From Branchiostoma belcheri (lineage: Eukaryota; Chordata; Leptocardii; Amphioxiformes; Branchiostomatidae): DNA of 64,000 bases. The stretch lies in the NCBI RefSeq assembly GCF_001625305.1, contig NW_017804054.1:2596541-2660540 (forward strand). Direction: 5' to 3'. Under the pieces are notes generated by a model. It searched no databases. It was given only the letters and a program-made list of their open reading frames with translations, and was not told the origin of the DNA. How positions within the stretch are numbered: the stretch's first letter is position 1; each line of letters opens with the position of its first letter. Shown piece after piece: positions 11,758 to 23,492 of this stretch. The translations under genes and the position numbers were made by a program.

Positions 11758-12278
11758 GGCCACAGCAAGGACATTTTAGGGATGACATCCTCCGCAGACT
11801 CAAAATCTAATGCGATAGGGCGACAATCTAATGCGAAAGGGCGAGCAAAAAACAAGATCCTTTTATTTTCAAATTTTGAGGTTATAAGGCTTGTTAAACA
11901 AACATTGAGGTGACAAAACATGACATCACAAACAGATCTTTTATTCTTGTATTCAACATTATTACCTGTCCTTGTAGATGTGTAAAGACTTCAATTAACT
12001 AGACCATTCTAGCAAAACGGCTAGTCGTACCATCATGCTACTATACTGGGTTGGATTGGATGCGATGAAACATGTCAGTGTCAACATTTGCGATCAAACG
12101 CAAACAAATGTGCCTCAAGTTTGCTGGATCCCTGAACCGACAGGCCTTTATTACAATTAAACATATTTGCCCATTTTTGGCATGATGACCACCATCAGAA
12201 GGAAAAACAATTTCCCAAACCCAGGCAAAAATTAATGCGCGCACGGGATGTCATTTATAAAAATTACTTGCTGTGGCC
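11758..12278. mobile_element. MITE family A, copy 2
   Basis: Begins GGCCACAGCAAGGACATTTT and ends ATTACTTGCTGTGGCC with the family's internal TCTAATGCGATAGGG block, which is duplicated here (again at about 11828). Flanks are TAA and TTG. Confidence 0.85.
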
Positions 12279-13214
12279 TTGTATTCAAATACTTCAGACT
12301 TAATAAAATGCGGGAATCGTAGCGAATGTTGACTTCACTTTCTAGTGTCATTTCGGGAAAATAAAGCTGGTTTCGTCTGGATGAATTGAAAGTATTTTTT
12401 TTGTCAGAGCAAAGATTGAGGTCACAGAAATTTTCACTAGTCCTCTGATCCTCTTTGGATAACTATATCGATTGGTCACAACACTTGGCCTTCGGAAAGT
12501 GGAACGTGGGCACAAAGTCAAATGTGGTTGTTGGCAGCTGTTTCACTGGTCGCAAGTTCGCTTAGTTCAAAATAGTGTGTTGCAAAATAGTTTAACCCCA
12601 ACCATAATGCCGTTTACTATCACAGATTGAAACGTCAAACTCTTTTCCAACACAAAGATCGAACCGCATTTGTAACCAGTCCTCTGATCGTCTTTATGAC
12701 AACTGATGGCCAGATTGCTTTAGGAAGTTCAGAACACGTCTTCGTCTGGTAGGTTCCATCTCAAAGCAGTTTAACCTTATAGAAAACTGTCATATACAAA
12801 CACAGATGAACTCCCATGCTACCTTGGCCTTGCATTCCAACTTAATACGATCGATAATCCTGGTACGTGCCGCGTATGAGACAAGTTGTGATTGAATGCT
12901 GAGGCGTTTTTGCCCCATTACTTTGACTTGGATGGGCTTTATTAGATCCCATTGAACCCGTGCCCTACGCCGTTAACCTTATCGGTCGAGCGAGCAATAT
13001 TCCTGTGGAATAGACAAGTACAGCATCATGCAATCTGCTATATTTAATTTCCCCATCGCGACCCTTCTACCAGATAACAGTATAATGTTAAAGAAAGTTG
13101 GAAGGTTCAAATTACAGCGTCGGTATACGTGAGCTGTAAAATTTCCGAGAAATGGGAGAAATATTTGAAGAATGTAACTCTAGAACCAAATTGACGAATG
13201 AACTTTACCGCATC
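12279..13214. other. Intergenic, nothing recognised
   Basis: No exon, RNA gene or clear repeat; two loosely similar GTCCTCTGATC stretches (about 12442 and 12680) hint at an old duplication. Confidence 0.4.
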
Positions 13215-13448
13215 ATGTTTATCGAAGGAAAACATATCGTTTTTGCTCTCTTTCCTCTTCTTCTTCTCCAAATCAATAAGGTCAATGACATGAACCAGAC
13301 GTCTGTCACCATAACTATTGTTGGGTTACACCATGTTTCAATTTTATAGCAGGAGGGATTTAGAGTCCTGTCTGACCATATATAGATATGAATGTGTTTG
13401 ATTGAGAATTAACAGAGCAGACCATATGCGAAGTTACCTTTCTAGTTT
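13215..13448 (-). mobile_element. MITE-like repeat family B, copy 2 (reversed)
   Basis: Starts TGTTTATCGAAGGAAAACAT, contains the CCTCTTCTTCTTCTCC tract, GGAGGGATTTAGAGTCCTGT, and ends AAGTTACCTTTCTAG, the reverse complement order of the copy at 9624. Confidence 0.65.
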
Positions 13449-14859
13449 TTCATTGCATTTAAAAGCAACTGCAATTTTTCTTTGAGTACTAGTATATGTA
13501 TGCGTGTCTAAAATAAATTACAGGCTTTGATATATACGGCAAATAATTCCCCATCCGTGTGCACTCAAATCTGTAGCCCACTCTATACTCGACGTGAGTA
13601 GGCGTACTTAAACATCTTCTGGCTAGACGAAAAGTATCGGTGGAGGTCAGCTTCCAGGCTCAGCTAGTCCAACCTGTGGGTCAACACAGTTTCTTCTAGA
13701 AGGTACACAAGACGATAAAATATGCTACGTTTGTTTCTATCTCATTATTTTCCTTGAAACGAACTATTTTCAAGATACATGTGAGCAAATACGAAGTGCC
13801 AAACAAGGCTTACTTACTATAATATCCATGCGCGGCTGGTATCTTATGTTTATTCATGAGCCTTTTCATGATAAAAACGACGGGTATGATCACAAGGCCC
13901 CTTTCCAATCAGTCTGTTTCAGCATGAGTCCTGAGTTGTACCTGTTGCGGCGCGCTAACATTTCGCCGATTTAAGATTCTGAAACGACTTTCAGGATTGC
14001 TGCCAAAAATGAGAAGTAAGTAGTCCTATGTGCGCAGTTTAGCTCACCGCACTTATGTGGCAACAGCTAGTGACTCCCAAAAAAGGTAAGTGCAGAGGGC
14101 CTTGCTTGAAACGCGCGATCGTGTGCTATGTTGGAAGAATATAAGGAATTTTGTTTGAAATTTTGAAATTCAATTCTTCGATATATGATTTGAAACAATT
14201 TATATATTTATTGTGTATGAATAACGATATCACTACATTGTACGTTTGCTGTAAATGGGGATGTCTATGGTCTTGCGGTTTCATTATTAATGATGATTAT
14301 TATTAGGCTGTATAAACTGGCATACAGTTAAAAAATGACAAAGGGCTAGCCCCGGTACATGGTAACCGGACAATATACAACAAGACACGGTTACAATGTT
14401 AGCTCCAATGCGTTAACAGGGAGCTATTACGTGGGTTATATAAAATATGCATAGTAGGGAGTTACAAATGTATATTCTATACGGAGCCATTCCGTGTTAA
14501 TAACGTAACAAGCGTAATATTTTTGATAAAAAAACGGTACAAAGCAATATAAAAACTGTGTACATGATCTATGTATAATATCATAAAGGCGAATCGTTCA
14601 ATACATGTATTTGTTACTAGTGTAGTGTTTATAGAGTATTTGTCATCAAGCAATGTCTGGAGATGTAAAGAAATGTCAAGCAGTCTGTACCAGTATTAGG
14701 CCGGAGGGAGTTGGCTCTGCTTACAAAGGTTCAGTGCGATGGGTAGTCCTAATTGCCGGTCGGGAGCAGCCAATTGTTTACCGTTCCAAAAGGGGTCACG
14801 GAATTCCGGGCCTTAAAAATTCAGTAACATGTAGCCTCAAAATCGCTATCTTTGTAAGT

Positions 14860-15070
14860 TTTATTCTTTTTGTAATTTTGTAAATTTTGTAATTTTTTAT
14901 TGTTTAAGTTTTTTTTTAATGTTTTTTTCATTTTTAAAAATATTTTGAATTTTTGTAATTTTTGAAATCTTTGTAATTTTTTATGTTTTTCAAATTTTTT
15001 AAATTGTTCTAATTTAAATAATTATTTTTTATTTCTTAATATTGTAATTTTTCAATTTTGTACTGCTGCT
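14860..15070 (+). repeat. T-rich low-complexity tract
   Basis: About 200 bases made almost wholly of TTTTTGTAATTTT-like words. The wider stretch 13450-15380 contains nothing else I recognise. Confidence 0.8.
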
Positions 15071-15384
15071 AAAATAACATTTTGGTTTGTTTCTATATGC
15101 AAACCACATAGCAGTTGCCATGTGCTCCACAGTAAAAAAAATGATTAGTCTAGGGAACAATTTACAGTTGCAACAAATTAAATGTTTCAATTCATCATTT
15201 TTTAACCTTGTTAATAAACATTTAACTACCAGCCAACCTCCCTGACATGATTGTCTTCAGACAATTACTGTAAATTTGATTCATTTTTCCCAATACATAT
15301 TATCAAAAGCCACGTATCGTTTTCATCAAATACTAGATTGTGCGATAAAATCTCATAACACTGTAACAATTTGATAAAAATGTT

Positions 15385-15465
15385 AGGGAGTAGAGAGTTA
15401 TAATACTTTGCATTCAGAAGGTCACGGGTTCGAACCCCTACCGGGTCATGTCAAAGACTACAGTT
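15385..15465 (+). mobile_element. Fragment of a tRNA-derived SINE (B-box part)
   Basis: Contains a good RNA polymerase III B box, GGTTCGAACCCC at about 15428, in the context AGAAGGTCACGGGTTCGAAC, matching the head of the SINEs at 33275 (reversed) and 44665. The A box is lost, so it is a relic and not a tRNA gene. Confidence 0.55.
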
Positions 15466-16308
15466 ATTGTCATTTTTCATATTGCATTTAGTCCGTGACT
15501 ATTTCTTTGGGTCGTTTTTGGTTATTACGGAGTCACTGTGACTGTTACTGCAGGTTTAATTGTGATTTGACCCCATAACTACATAAAGACATTGCATAAA
15601 GACATCTTCTCAAAAGATTCCAATATTTCTTTTTGCTTATCAAAGTAAAATGCCTTGAACACATGTTACAAAGCTTAAGATATATTCAAGAAAATTCTAT
15701 CTGCAACTTTCAGTTTGGAATATGTTCGGATATCAAATCTTAAATCAGCTCTATCACTTGCAGTACGATAAACCCGTATAGACCTGGGCTCTGTAAAACT
15801 CAGTATCATGTAACTAGTTAGCCAATATCTCAGTTCTATCATTACTTATAGTCTAGTACATTTTTATTTTTACTTTATATTCTTGGTTACAGGTGAACCT
15901 AACTGCTTCGTGTGCAACCATGAAATTTCTAATCTGCTGTCTTAACATGCATTTTGAAAGTGTCTTGAAGATCTTGTAATTGGCAAGCTCAGCTGCCCTA
16001 ACAAGCCAATTTAAACTGCGCGATTGCCAGAACTACTGATGTCAGATGTCAGTTTATGTATCTGGCTTGAAATTATGCCGCTGTAGGGTCTGTTCATTAT
16101 GTGGCATTACTCTGATCTGAAGAGGACAGGGTTGTGGTAGTAATGTGTCTGGTGGGACTAGTAAAATCTTCCAGACAATGGGTCCTTGATCGGTAGCCTA
16201 TAAATCTTTTGAAATTGAAGGTTCCCTTAACCCTTGTCCTGCGGGGCCCATATAGATATGGGTTGCACATACAGTACCATCTATATAGCACCCCGTATAT
16301 ATACGATT

Positions 16309-16724
16309 TGGGGATGTTTCTCGTGCAATACATCACACCGCAGCGAAACGCAACGAATACCGAAGTAACTACGCCACCGCAGCGTTTTCCCATTGAGTTT
16401 ACAACTAGGCTCTATATTGATTGATTTACAATGTAGTCTAAGCTATATGTGAAATTTCTAGTGCATACAAAAATCATATTAAAAAGACTTATTGGTTGCT
16501 TATTACATTACATCGTAATTTCGATGAATAAGCAAATCATCAAATCAACAGAATTGAAAAAGACACATGCAATCTATGAAGATATTTGACAACACATATG
16601 AAACTGCACCTGACGGATGTGAAATGATAATTGAACTGCCCACGTAATGGAGTAAAGGAAATTGCTATCCTTCAATTGCACTTCATCGCGACGGGAACTT
16701 CTCTAACAGCTGTTGATGCCTATT
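16309..16724 (+). repeat. Segment duplicated at 17866-18270 (copy 1)
   Basis: Starting TGGGGATGTTTCTCGTGCAA, roughly 400 bases match the segment after the assembly gap with only scattered substitutions and small indels. The identity is far too high for an old repeat. Confidence 0.9.
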
Positions 16725-17170
16725 GGGCAAAGGCCACCAAATGGCGCATGTGATGACCAATGATTGAGTGCAGCAAACCAACTGAAAACAGCCTTTTTCT
16801 TGGTTTGTGTGGATGAATGCTGGTATTTTCCAGCTGGAGAGTTATTTCTATTTCTATTAACTTGAAAAAACTGGCTGTTAGTGTTGTTCTGGTTGCTTGG
16901 TAGGTTCTAAAACTAATCCCATCTTCTTGTCTTTTGGTGGTTTTCAAGGGGGTCAGAGGTCATGCTGCCAGTGTTTGCATTTGCCGTGATAAGTATCGCT
17001 GGTCAAAAAGTGAAATGTTTGGCCTAAATGGACAATTCGGAAGTTGGACTACCCTGTCAATATGTGTTTACAATAGTTGAACACTCAAGTAGGTGATTGT
17101 TGACAGCTCAGTTCTTTAATGTTTTCCATATATTCCAATAGGAGCTGGAATTAGTGGGCTGTCCCCTATT
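16725..17170 (+). other. ~446-bp insertion relative to the second copy
   Basis: Copy 2 reads GGTGCCTATT directly into CTGTGTGTGG. In copy 1 the two halves are split: GATGCCTATT at 16724 and CCCCTATTCTGTGTGTGG at 17165-17180. The insert is thus bounded by CCTATT direct repeats, as expected for an insertion with a short target duplication. The insert itself has no recognised ends or coding region. Confidence 0.65.
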
Positions 17171-17179
17171 CTGTGTGTG

Positions 17180-17525
17180 GATGGTGGGGGGGGGCGATCC
17201 CGAGTCGTTCCCGGGACATGTCTGGACATGCGCCCGACGTTGTGTCCTTGGGAAAGGCACTTTACACGACTTACTTCACTCCACCCAGGTGTGAATGGGT
17301 ACCTAACGGTTGGGGAAAGCCGTATTGAGGTCACCGAATGGCAGCCGCACAGACCCTTGCGGCAGTTCCACAAAAATGTGGAACAAATATGTATTATGTG
17401 TATTATTATGTGTATTATTACCATTTGTATCATCTGATTGTAAACCCTGCATCAATTCAGCACTATAAGGCTGCGATTGCACGGGTGATGTTTAGCCAAT
17501 AAACCATTTATTATTATTATTACTT
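17180..17525 (+). mobile_element. tRNA-derived SINE, 5'-truncated
   Basis: Body matches the reversed SINE at 32868-33275: ACGTTGTG(T)CCTTGGGAAAGGCA, CACCCAGGTGTGAATGGGTA, CGAATGGCAGCCGCACAGAC, then CTGCATCAATTCAGC and a tail ending CAATAAACC with a TTA repeat. The tRNA-like head is replaced by a G-run at 17188. Confidence 0.8.
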
Positions 17526-17845
17526 TAATGTTGGCATTTTTATAGAGTATTTGTCTGTCCTAGAACGCCGAATATCCACAATCCTACACGGTTAAATGTT
17601 TGCATGGGGAAGAAAGATTGTATGTCCTCCGATGCCTAGCTAGGTTATAGCAAATGCTGGGGACCAATTTTTCATTGTCGTACTGGGGCCTTTACTACTA
17701 TAGATAGTCTTTTTCAGATAGTATATGTTATAATGTATATGCCAATAAACATGAATAGCTGAAAAGTGTTTGTAAACCTTTGCATTGGCCCAAGCCCAGC
17801 AAACAACAACACTATTCAAATAACACAGAAGCATAAATTTAAACC

Positions 17846-17865
17846 NNNNNNNNNNNNNNNNNNNN
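17846..17865. other. Assembly gap (20 N)
   Basis: Twenty Ns in a row. The first base after the gap is the first base of the duplicated segment, so the gap marks a join of uncertain validity. Confidence 1.
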
Positions 17866-18270
17866 TGGGGATGTTTCTCGTGCAATACATCACACCGCAG
17901 CGAAACGCAACGAATACCGAAGTAACTACCCCACCGCAGCGTTTTCCCATTGAGTTTACAACTAGGCTCTATATTGATTGATTTACAATGTAGTCTAAGC
18001 TATATGTGAAATTTCTAGTGCATACAAAAATCATATAAAAAGACTTATTGGTTGCTTATTACATTACATCGTAATTTCGATGAATAAGCAAATCAATCAA
18101 ATCAACAGAATTTGACAAAAAAACATGATATTTGACAACACATATGAAACTGCACCTGACGGATGTGAAATGATAATTGAACTGCCCACGTAATGAAGTA
18201 ACGGAAATTGCTATCCTTCAATTGCACTTCATCGCGACGGGGACTTCTTTAACAGCTGTTGGTGCCTATT
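17866..18270 (+). repeat. Segment duplicated from 16309-16724 (copy 2)
   Basis: Same sequence order as copy 1, with a short internal deletion near 18115 and without the 446-bp insertion. Begins immediately after the N run. Confidence 0.9.
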
Positions 18271-18394
18271 CTGTGTGTGGATTGGGGAGGGGGGGCAACC
18301 TCCTATCAATCAACTAATTAGCTGGCATCAGGAACGTCTGTAGTCCTATGCATATCAAAATATGTTTTTCATAATAAGCTATTGACATTTCTCT

Positions 18395-18710
18395 AATCAA
18401 GTACAACAGATTTAAAGAGACCCGCTGCTAAAGACAGAGTTGAATATATCTTTACATGAAAAAATGCGAAAAATAGGCAAATATATAAAAGACTGCTTTG
18501 TCATTAGATTAAAAAACGAAGCTCCACTCGATTAGCCCCACTCGATTGTAACACGGCGTATATCAAAGTCAGACTTGTGCTAGCTCTTGTTGTTTGAGTA
18601 ATAAAGATTTATTTGGTTTTATTCTATATTATTTTGGACTTTGTTCAAAAGTTGTTGCGGTCGTACATTATACCATGTGCAATTGCCGTGCAATAAAGTG
18701 TTCTTCTTCT
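18395..18710 (+). mobile_element. Retroelement-like repeat (family F) with ATTTATT/CAATAAAG end
   Basis: Contains AAGTACAACAGATTTAAAGA, ATATATCTTTACATG, ATTCTATATT and ends CCATGTGCAATTGCCGTGCAATAAAG. The same blocks in the same order occur at 21121-21313. The end matches the tails at 37945 and 41585. Confidence 0.6.
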
Positions 18711-19486
18711 TATCATGAAATCAAATATAACTACTACGAGTGCATGCTGGACTTACTTAGAAACGACACATCAAACTACTGTATAATACTCCACATAATA
18801 TCATTTTGGTCTTGAGCAGAAATTTTGTAAACCTGACAGTAATGATATTAGATTAAAGAGATGCGGAAACCCTACCATTTGTTACACAAGCTCTCTCTCT
18901 CTCTCACCCCATGCAGTCTTAGGGCGGCGGCCAGGAGCGCGATTTAATCAGGCTACGGAAACCAATGGGAAATCCTTTAGGACTCCCTTTGCCCAGTTGC
19001 CTCCTACAAATTTATTTCTAGTTGAAGTACAAAGTGATCCCTTATCATTTAATATCAAAACATCTTTGAAGACATTATCCCATAAGAAGCATGCTAAAAT
19101 GGGTCACACAGCTTTGATTTTGGTTTTATCTTCTTTTTTTATGTTATTTCGTTATCTACCTAGTGGTTTTTACATGTCATTCATCTATAGATAAAATAAC
19201 TAGAACAGTCGGATCGTGAAAGGTTACCTTTAATCATTAATGTTCTTTTATCTCAACTTGCCTGGTGACAAAACTGCGAACCGGCTAAGTTGTGTCTTAC
19301 CGGTCTTACTAAGGCCTTGTTCACATGAGACCGCCTGAACCACAATTCGGGTAAATCGCATTCTACACTTCTGGTTAGTCGGTTATTACTGCTCTTTAAG
19401 TTGCTTCCACGTAAATGTTGGTATTGCATGTAAATAAAGAAATATCACCCCGTAATCCATGACTGGGTCAATATGTAAAGTAAACC

Positions 19487-19570
19487 GGTGAAGTCACATT
19501 GGAATCACATTTCTGGTGAAGTCACATTGGAATCACATTTCTGGTGAAGTCACATTGGAATCACACACAA
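19487..19570 (+). repeat. 28-bp tandem repeat, three copies
   Basis: GGTGAAGTCACATTGGAATC starts at 19487, 19515 and 19543, identical in all three copies. Non-coding. Confidence 0.95.
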
Positions 19571-20672
19571 GGTGAAACCGGTTCGAAACTACCCCACGAG
19601 GTGGTATATAAGGGATCGAGGCGCTTTGGAGCGTTCAGATGGGGCCACTTGAATCCGGCCTTGCTGGAAACAGGATCGAAAGCGCTTACAGTGTATTCGC
19701 GTGAACGGCTCTAAAGTACAGGCCTTGCTTGGGCATCCAATCATCGGGGACAATTCGTGTGAGCCATGGGAGATAGTTACCTGATCCACAGGTGTTCTAG
19801 TTCTTACGCACGTGCTTAGCGGGAGGGAAACATAAATAACTACATTTTGATTCATATGAAGATTCGAATCACAAAAGAACTCTTCCAAAATGAATAGGAG
19901 ATGGTCTCTAAAGAAACTTATTTAATTAAATCACCATATCAATCGAAAAATTGTCTTGAATATGATAAAAGAAAGTTATTTCGTAAGGTTGAGTATATAT
20001 AGGCCATTGAATTATTCATCAGGTCATCAAAATGCAACGCTATGATTTTTACCCGTGCCAATTTTCGTTGTAGGTGGTTTAAGATTGCAACAATACTTTT
20101 TCTTTGCAACTATTCTTTTTATCCCTTAATTGAACTACTAAGTATCAATGTTATTTTAGTTATGTAGCTGCCACCTGCAACATACATTTTAAGATTAAGA
20201 AAAGACATGTAGCACATTCATATTGAATCTCCGGGACACTCTGTATCTTTAAAATGGGTCAAAATCCTCGATTCTGAACTAGACTTCTTTGCAAGAGTGG
20301 TAAAGGAGGCGGTCTACATTAGAGCTCACAGACCTAACCTGAACAGAGACGGGGGGTGAAACAAGTTATCTGGCATGTATGAACCGCTACTACGGTCACG
20401 TGTCTCTGTCGTCACATTTCAAAAGTAGACGTGTCCATTCCGTGAACAAGGTTGAAGGAGTCAGCCGAAAGTTTTAGGTAACTCTCAATTCATTCCAGTG
20501 TTGGAAGGAAACTTATTAAAAGTGTTTATTTCATAAAAGGCATGGGTTGTCACTTTTGTTATTAAAGCTGCGTGTTGTGAAACTCTGTTGATCCAGAACA
20601 GGCCTGAAGGGCACAGAGAAATAATGTGTTGGCGCCAGAACGACAGTTCATCACACATTAAAGGGTTTAATC

Positions 20673-20970
20673 ATGCCTCTGGATTGATGTTTGACAACTG
20701 TGACCTCACCTTCACCGTGCGTATCCTCAAATGGTACACAAGTCAAGCGAACACATTTAACTAGGCAATACAAATATCCATGCAGGTGTTGGGAGGCAAA
20801 ATCATTAACATTGAAGAGTTATGCCTCTGGATTGACTTTTGACAGCCGTGACCTCACCTGCACCGTGTGTGTCCTCAAATGGTACATTCAAAGTACAGCG
20901 AACACATTTTATCTCTATGGTATAGATAACTTTGAAATTCGTAAAGCAATAACCCAATTAAAAATCAGCA
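20673..20970 (+). repeat. 148-bp tandem duplication
   Basis: ATGCCTCTGGATTGA begins at 20673 and again at 20821, followed in both by GTGACCTCACC, ACCGTG and TCCTCAAATGGTACA and by AGCGAACACATTT. A fragment of the intervening part (CATGCAGGTGTTGGG) recurs at about 21343. Confidence 0.85.
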
Positions 20971-21120
20971 GTCATAAGGTCAATATAGAAACTGATAGAT
21001 AGTGTAGGCCCTGACCAAAGGTTTTGTCCATTTTGTCCAAAGTAAATTGAAGATGAATTTTACTTTGTTATGAAATGCACTAACTATGATGTTTTAAGTA
21101 TTAAGCTCTTTACATTTCTT

Positions 21121-21313
21121 GACTCAAGTACAACAGATTTCAAGAGACTCGGTACTAGAGGCAGATTTAGATATATCTTTACATGCTCCCACATTAGGAT
21201 TTATATATATATTAGATTTTATTCTATATTAGGTCTTACTCTATATTTTTTAGGACTTGTCCAATAGTTGTTGCCATACACTGTACCATGTGCAATTGTC
21301 TTGCTATACAGTT
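21121..21313 (+). mobile_element. Retroelement-like repeat (family F), second copy
   Basis: Homologous to 18395-18710: CTCAAGTACAACAGATTT, ATATATCTTTACATGC, TTCTATATT, and TACCATGTGCAATTGTCTTG at the end, lacking the internal piece of the first copy. Confidence 0.6.
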
Positions 21314-22317
21314 ATCCCATGACATATTTTACAAATATCCATAAGCATGCAGGTGTTGGGCATGGGAAGCAAAATCGTTACGGCTGCCAGCCTCTATTAC
21401 AAATTGTCTCCCGGTGATCCCTAGAGCAGCTAGGAAAGATATTGTGGTAACGATTTTGCTTGCTAATATCTGAACGGAGATCACCGAAATATATCATCTG
21501 ACTAGTGGCGAAATAGTGGGAGTTTTATCGCACCCACAACTAGTGCTGTGTACCGGTACGCTGGACTGGTTCTATGGGGGCTGGTTCTATACTTGTAAAG
21601 TGTTAAGGTCCAAGTAAAAAACAACCTAAAAGTCAAGAACCGATACCGGACTCATCAAAAATACATATCACATACCCCTTTTCTTTCTAAACCAACTAAA
21701 ACCCTTCTATAGACTGCAAAATCTGTGCTCCGAAATGAAGAAAACATTGCCATCGGGCATCATCAAGTGCCGGCCTCGATGTTATATGTGTCCACATCTT
21801 TGCCCATATAACAATGCAATTTTATACAGCCATGACTTACGACTCCGGACCTGAACGTAAATGTGGGTTCAGGTGCACAGCACTACCCACGACCAGATGT
21901 CGTATAGCTTAGAGCAAAGCACTAACTTACAAATATACCATCGTGACATATTCAAAGTATGTAGGGTGAGGAAATCCTGGATTATTTTCCCCTGGCAGAT
22001 TTCTACTTGAACAGCTGTGCAAAGTGCACGTTGTAACGCTAGAGGCGGAGGGTTCTTTGGACGTTTTATACCTCAGAAAAAAAGAGTATTGAAGTGCCTT
22101 ACTTGTGATTTGCGTTTTACGTTGTGATGGAAATGGCATTCTTCTTCAATTCTGATTCTCTTCTATCTATAGCACCCTGGTTATATGAGGCTTATTGGGT
22201 ATTTGAAGTATTGTTCGCCATATAGTACACTGATTTGTTCTTTTTGTTGTAAATATGTCGTCTTATTCGGTCTAACGCTACAGACGAAACCTCTAGCGCA
22301 AGCAATAAGGGCTTTGT

Positions 22318-22362
22318 GGGGTCGTGTCGCGTAGCGGTAGGGCGTTCGGCTCAAGACCATTT
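22318..22362 (+). mobile_element. SINE head fragment (A-box region)
   Basis: GGGGTCGTGTCGCGTAGCGG followed by TAGGGCGTTCGGCTCAAGACC resembles the tRNA-like A-box head of the SINE at 44665; no B box or body follows. Similar scraps occur at 48885 and 58016. Confidence 0.5.
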
Positions 22363-22864
22363 TATTCTAATGTTAAGCAATTGGCGTAATTGTAATAAAA
22401 AGTAATTCCACAGGTATGTATATATGAAAAAGTATTGGGATGGCCTCAATCCTCCTGTCTTACATAATGTTGTTCATGAAGCTTCTAAGCGCTTGGCTGG
22501 TATGGCAGAAGAGATGCTAGAAGCGTGGGCCTAACCATTGGGAGAGCTGCTAGAAGTAGGGTTTAGTAGGAGCCTAACTACTGTGTGGGCCGCCAGAAGT
22601 GGGGTTTAGTTCGGCTAGCAAGAGCTGGCTGACAGATAAACTTTCGATTTGTCATGAGCTAGATACTCGGGGGAATACCATGCAATAACTTTGTCCAATC
22701 ACATTTGAAGCCTCTTACTACGAAAGAGGATTAGATTACAAGCCATCTCTAACTGCATTATAAACAATAATCAATAGATTGGACCGGAAAAACTAACGTA
22801 ATAGGAATCAATCTATTCGAAACTTCTCGTGTGAAATTTGCAGCAAATGTTGTGAATATTATTA

Positions 22865-23171
22865 GGCCACAGCAAGTAAATTTTATGGGTGATATGCTCC
22901 CGCAGACTCCAAATCTAATGCAATAGGGAGAAAAAAAACAAGGTGGGCCAAAAAAAAAACAAGGAGCGCCAGAAAAACAAGATTTCTATATATTCAAATG
23001 TTGAAATCATAAAGATTTTTTTGATTCAGCGGCAGCATCACATATAAAGGAATGAAATAGAACACTACAACAAAGTAAAAGACAAAACATTAAATCGGAG
23101 CCTTTTATTCAAAATCAGGCAGATATCAATGTTCGCGGCGAAGTCATCCATAAAAATGACTTGCTGTGGCC
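22865..23171. mobile_element. MITE family A, copy 3
   Basis: Begins GGCCACAGCAAGTAAATTTT, ends TGACTTGCTGTGGCC, and is flanked by perfect TTA on both sides (22862-22864, 23172-23174). At 307 bases it is a shortened version of copies 1 and 2. Confidence 0.88.
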
Positions 23172-23492
23172 TTATGCATACTAATTTTTTTATAATATAC
23201 TTTTCGGGATTTTGAAATTTCAGATTTCTTCTTGTTATATTCAACTGTGTCAGTAATTTGATAGAATTCGGACTATTTATTACCAGATAACATCACATTA
23301 TTTTTTTTGGTTAACTGTGTATTTGTAGACCATGCAATGTAACAAAAATATCTTTGGATAAGAAGGCAGCAAGTATTTAAAAATCTATATTGGTTTATAT
23401 ATAACACAGGAATTTCAAAAACAAGTGAATACTCTTATGATCCTTGTACTTATAAACAAAGATGTCTTTTTCACTTCAGGCGAGGGAATCAG

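Noticed and set aside
15425-15445. A tRNA gene at the GGTTCGAACCCC box
   Set aside because: Only the B box is present; no A box or cloverleaf can be drawn. It fits a SINE fragment.
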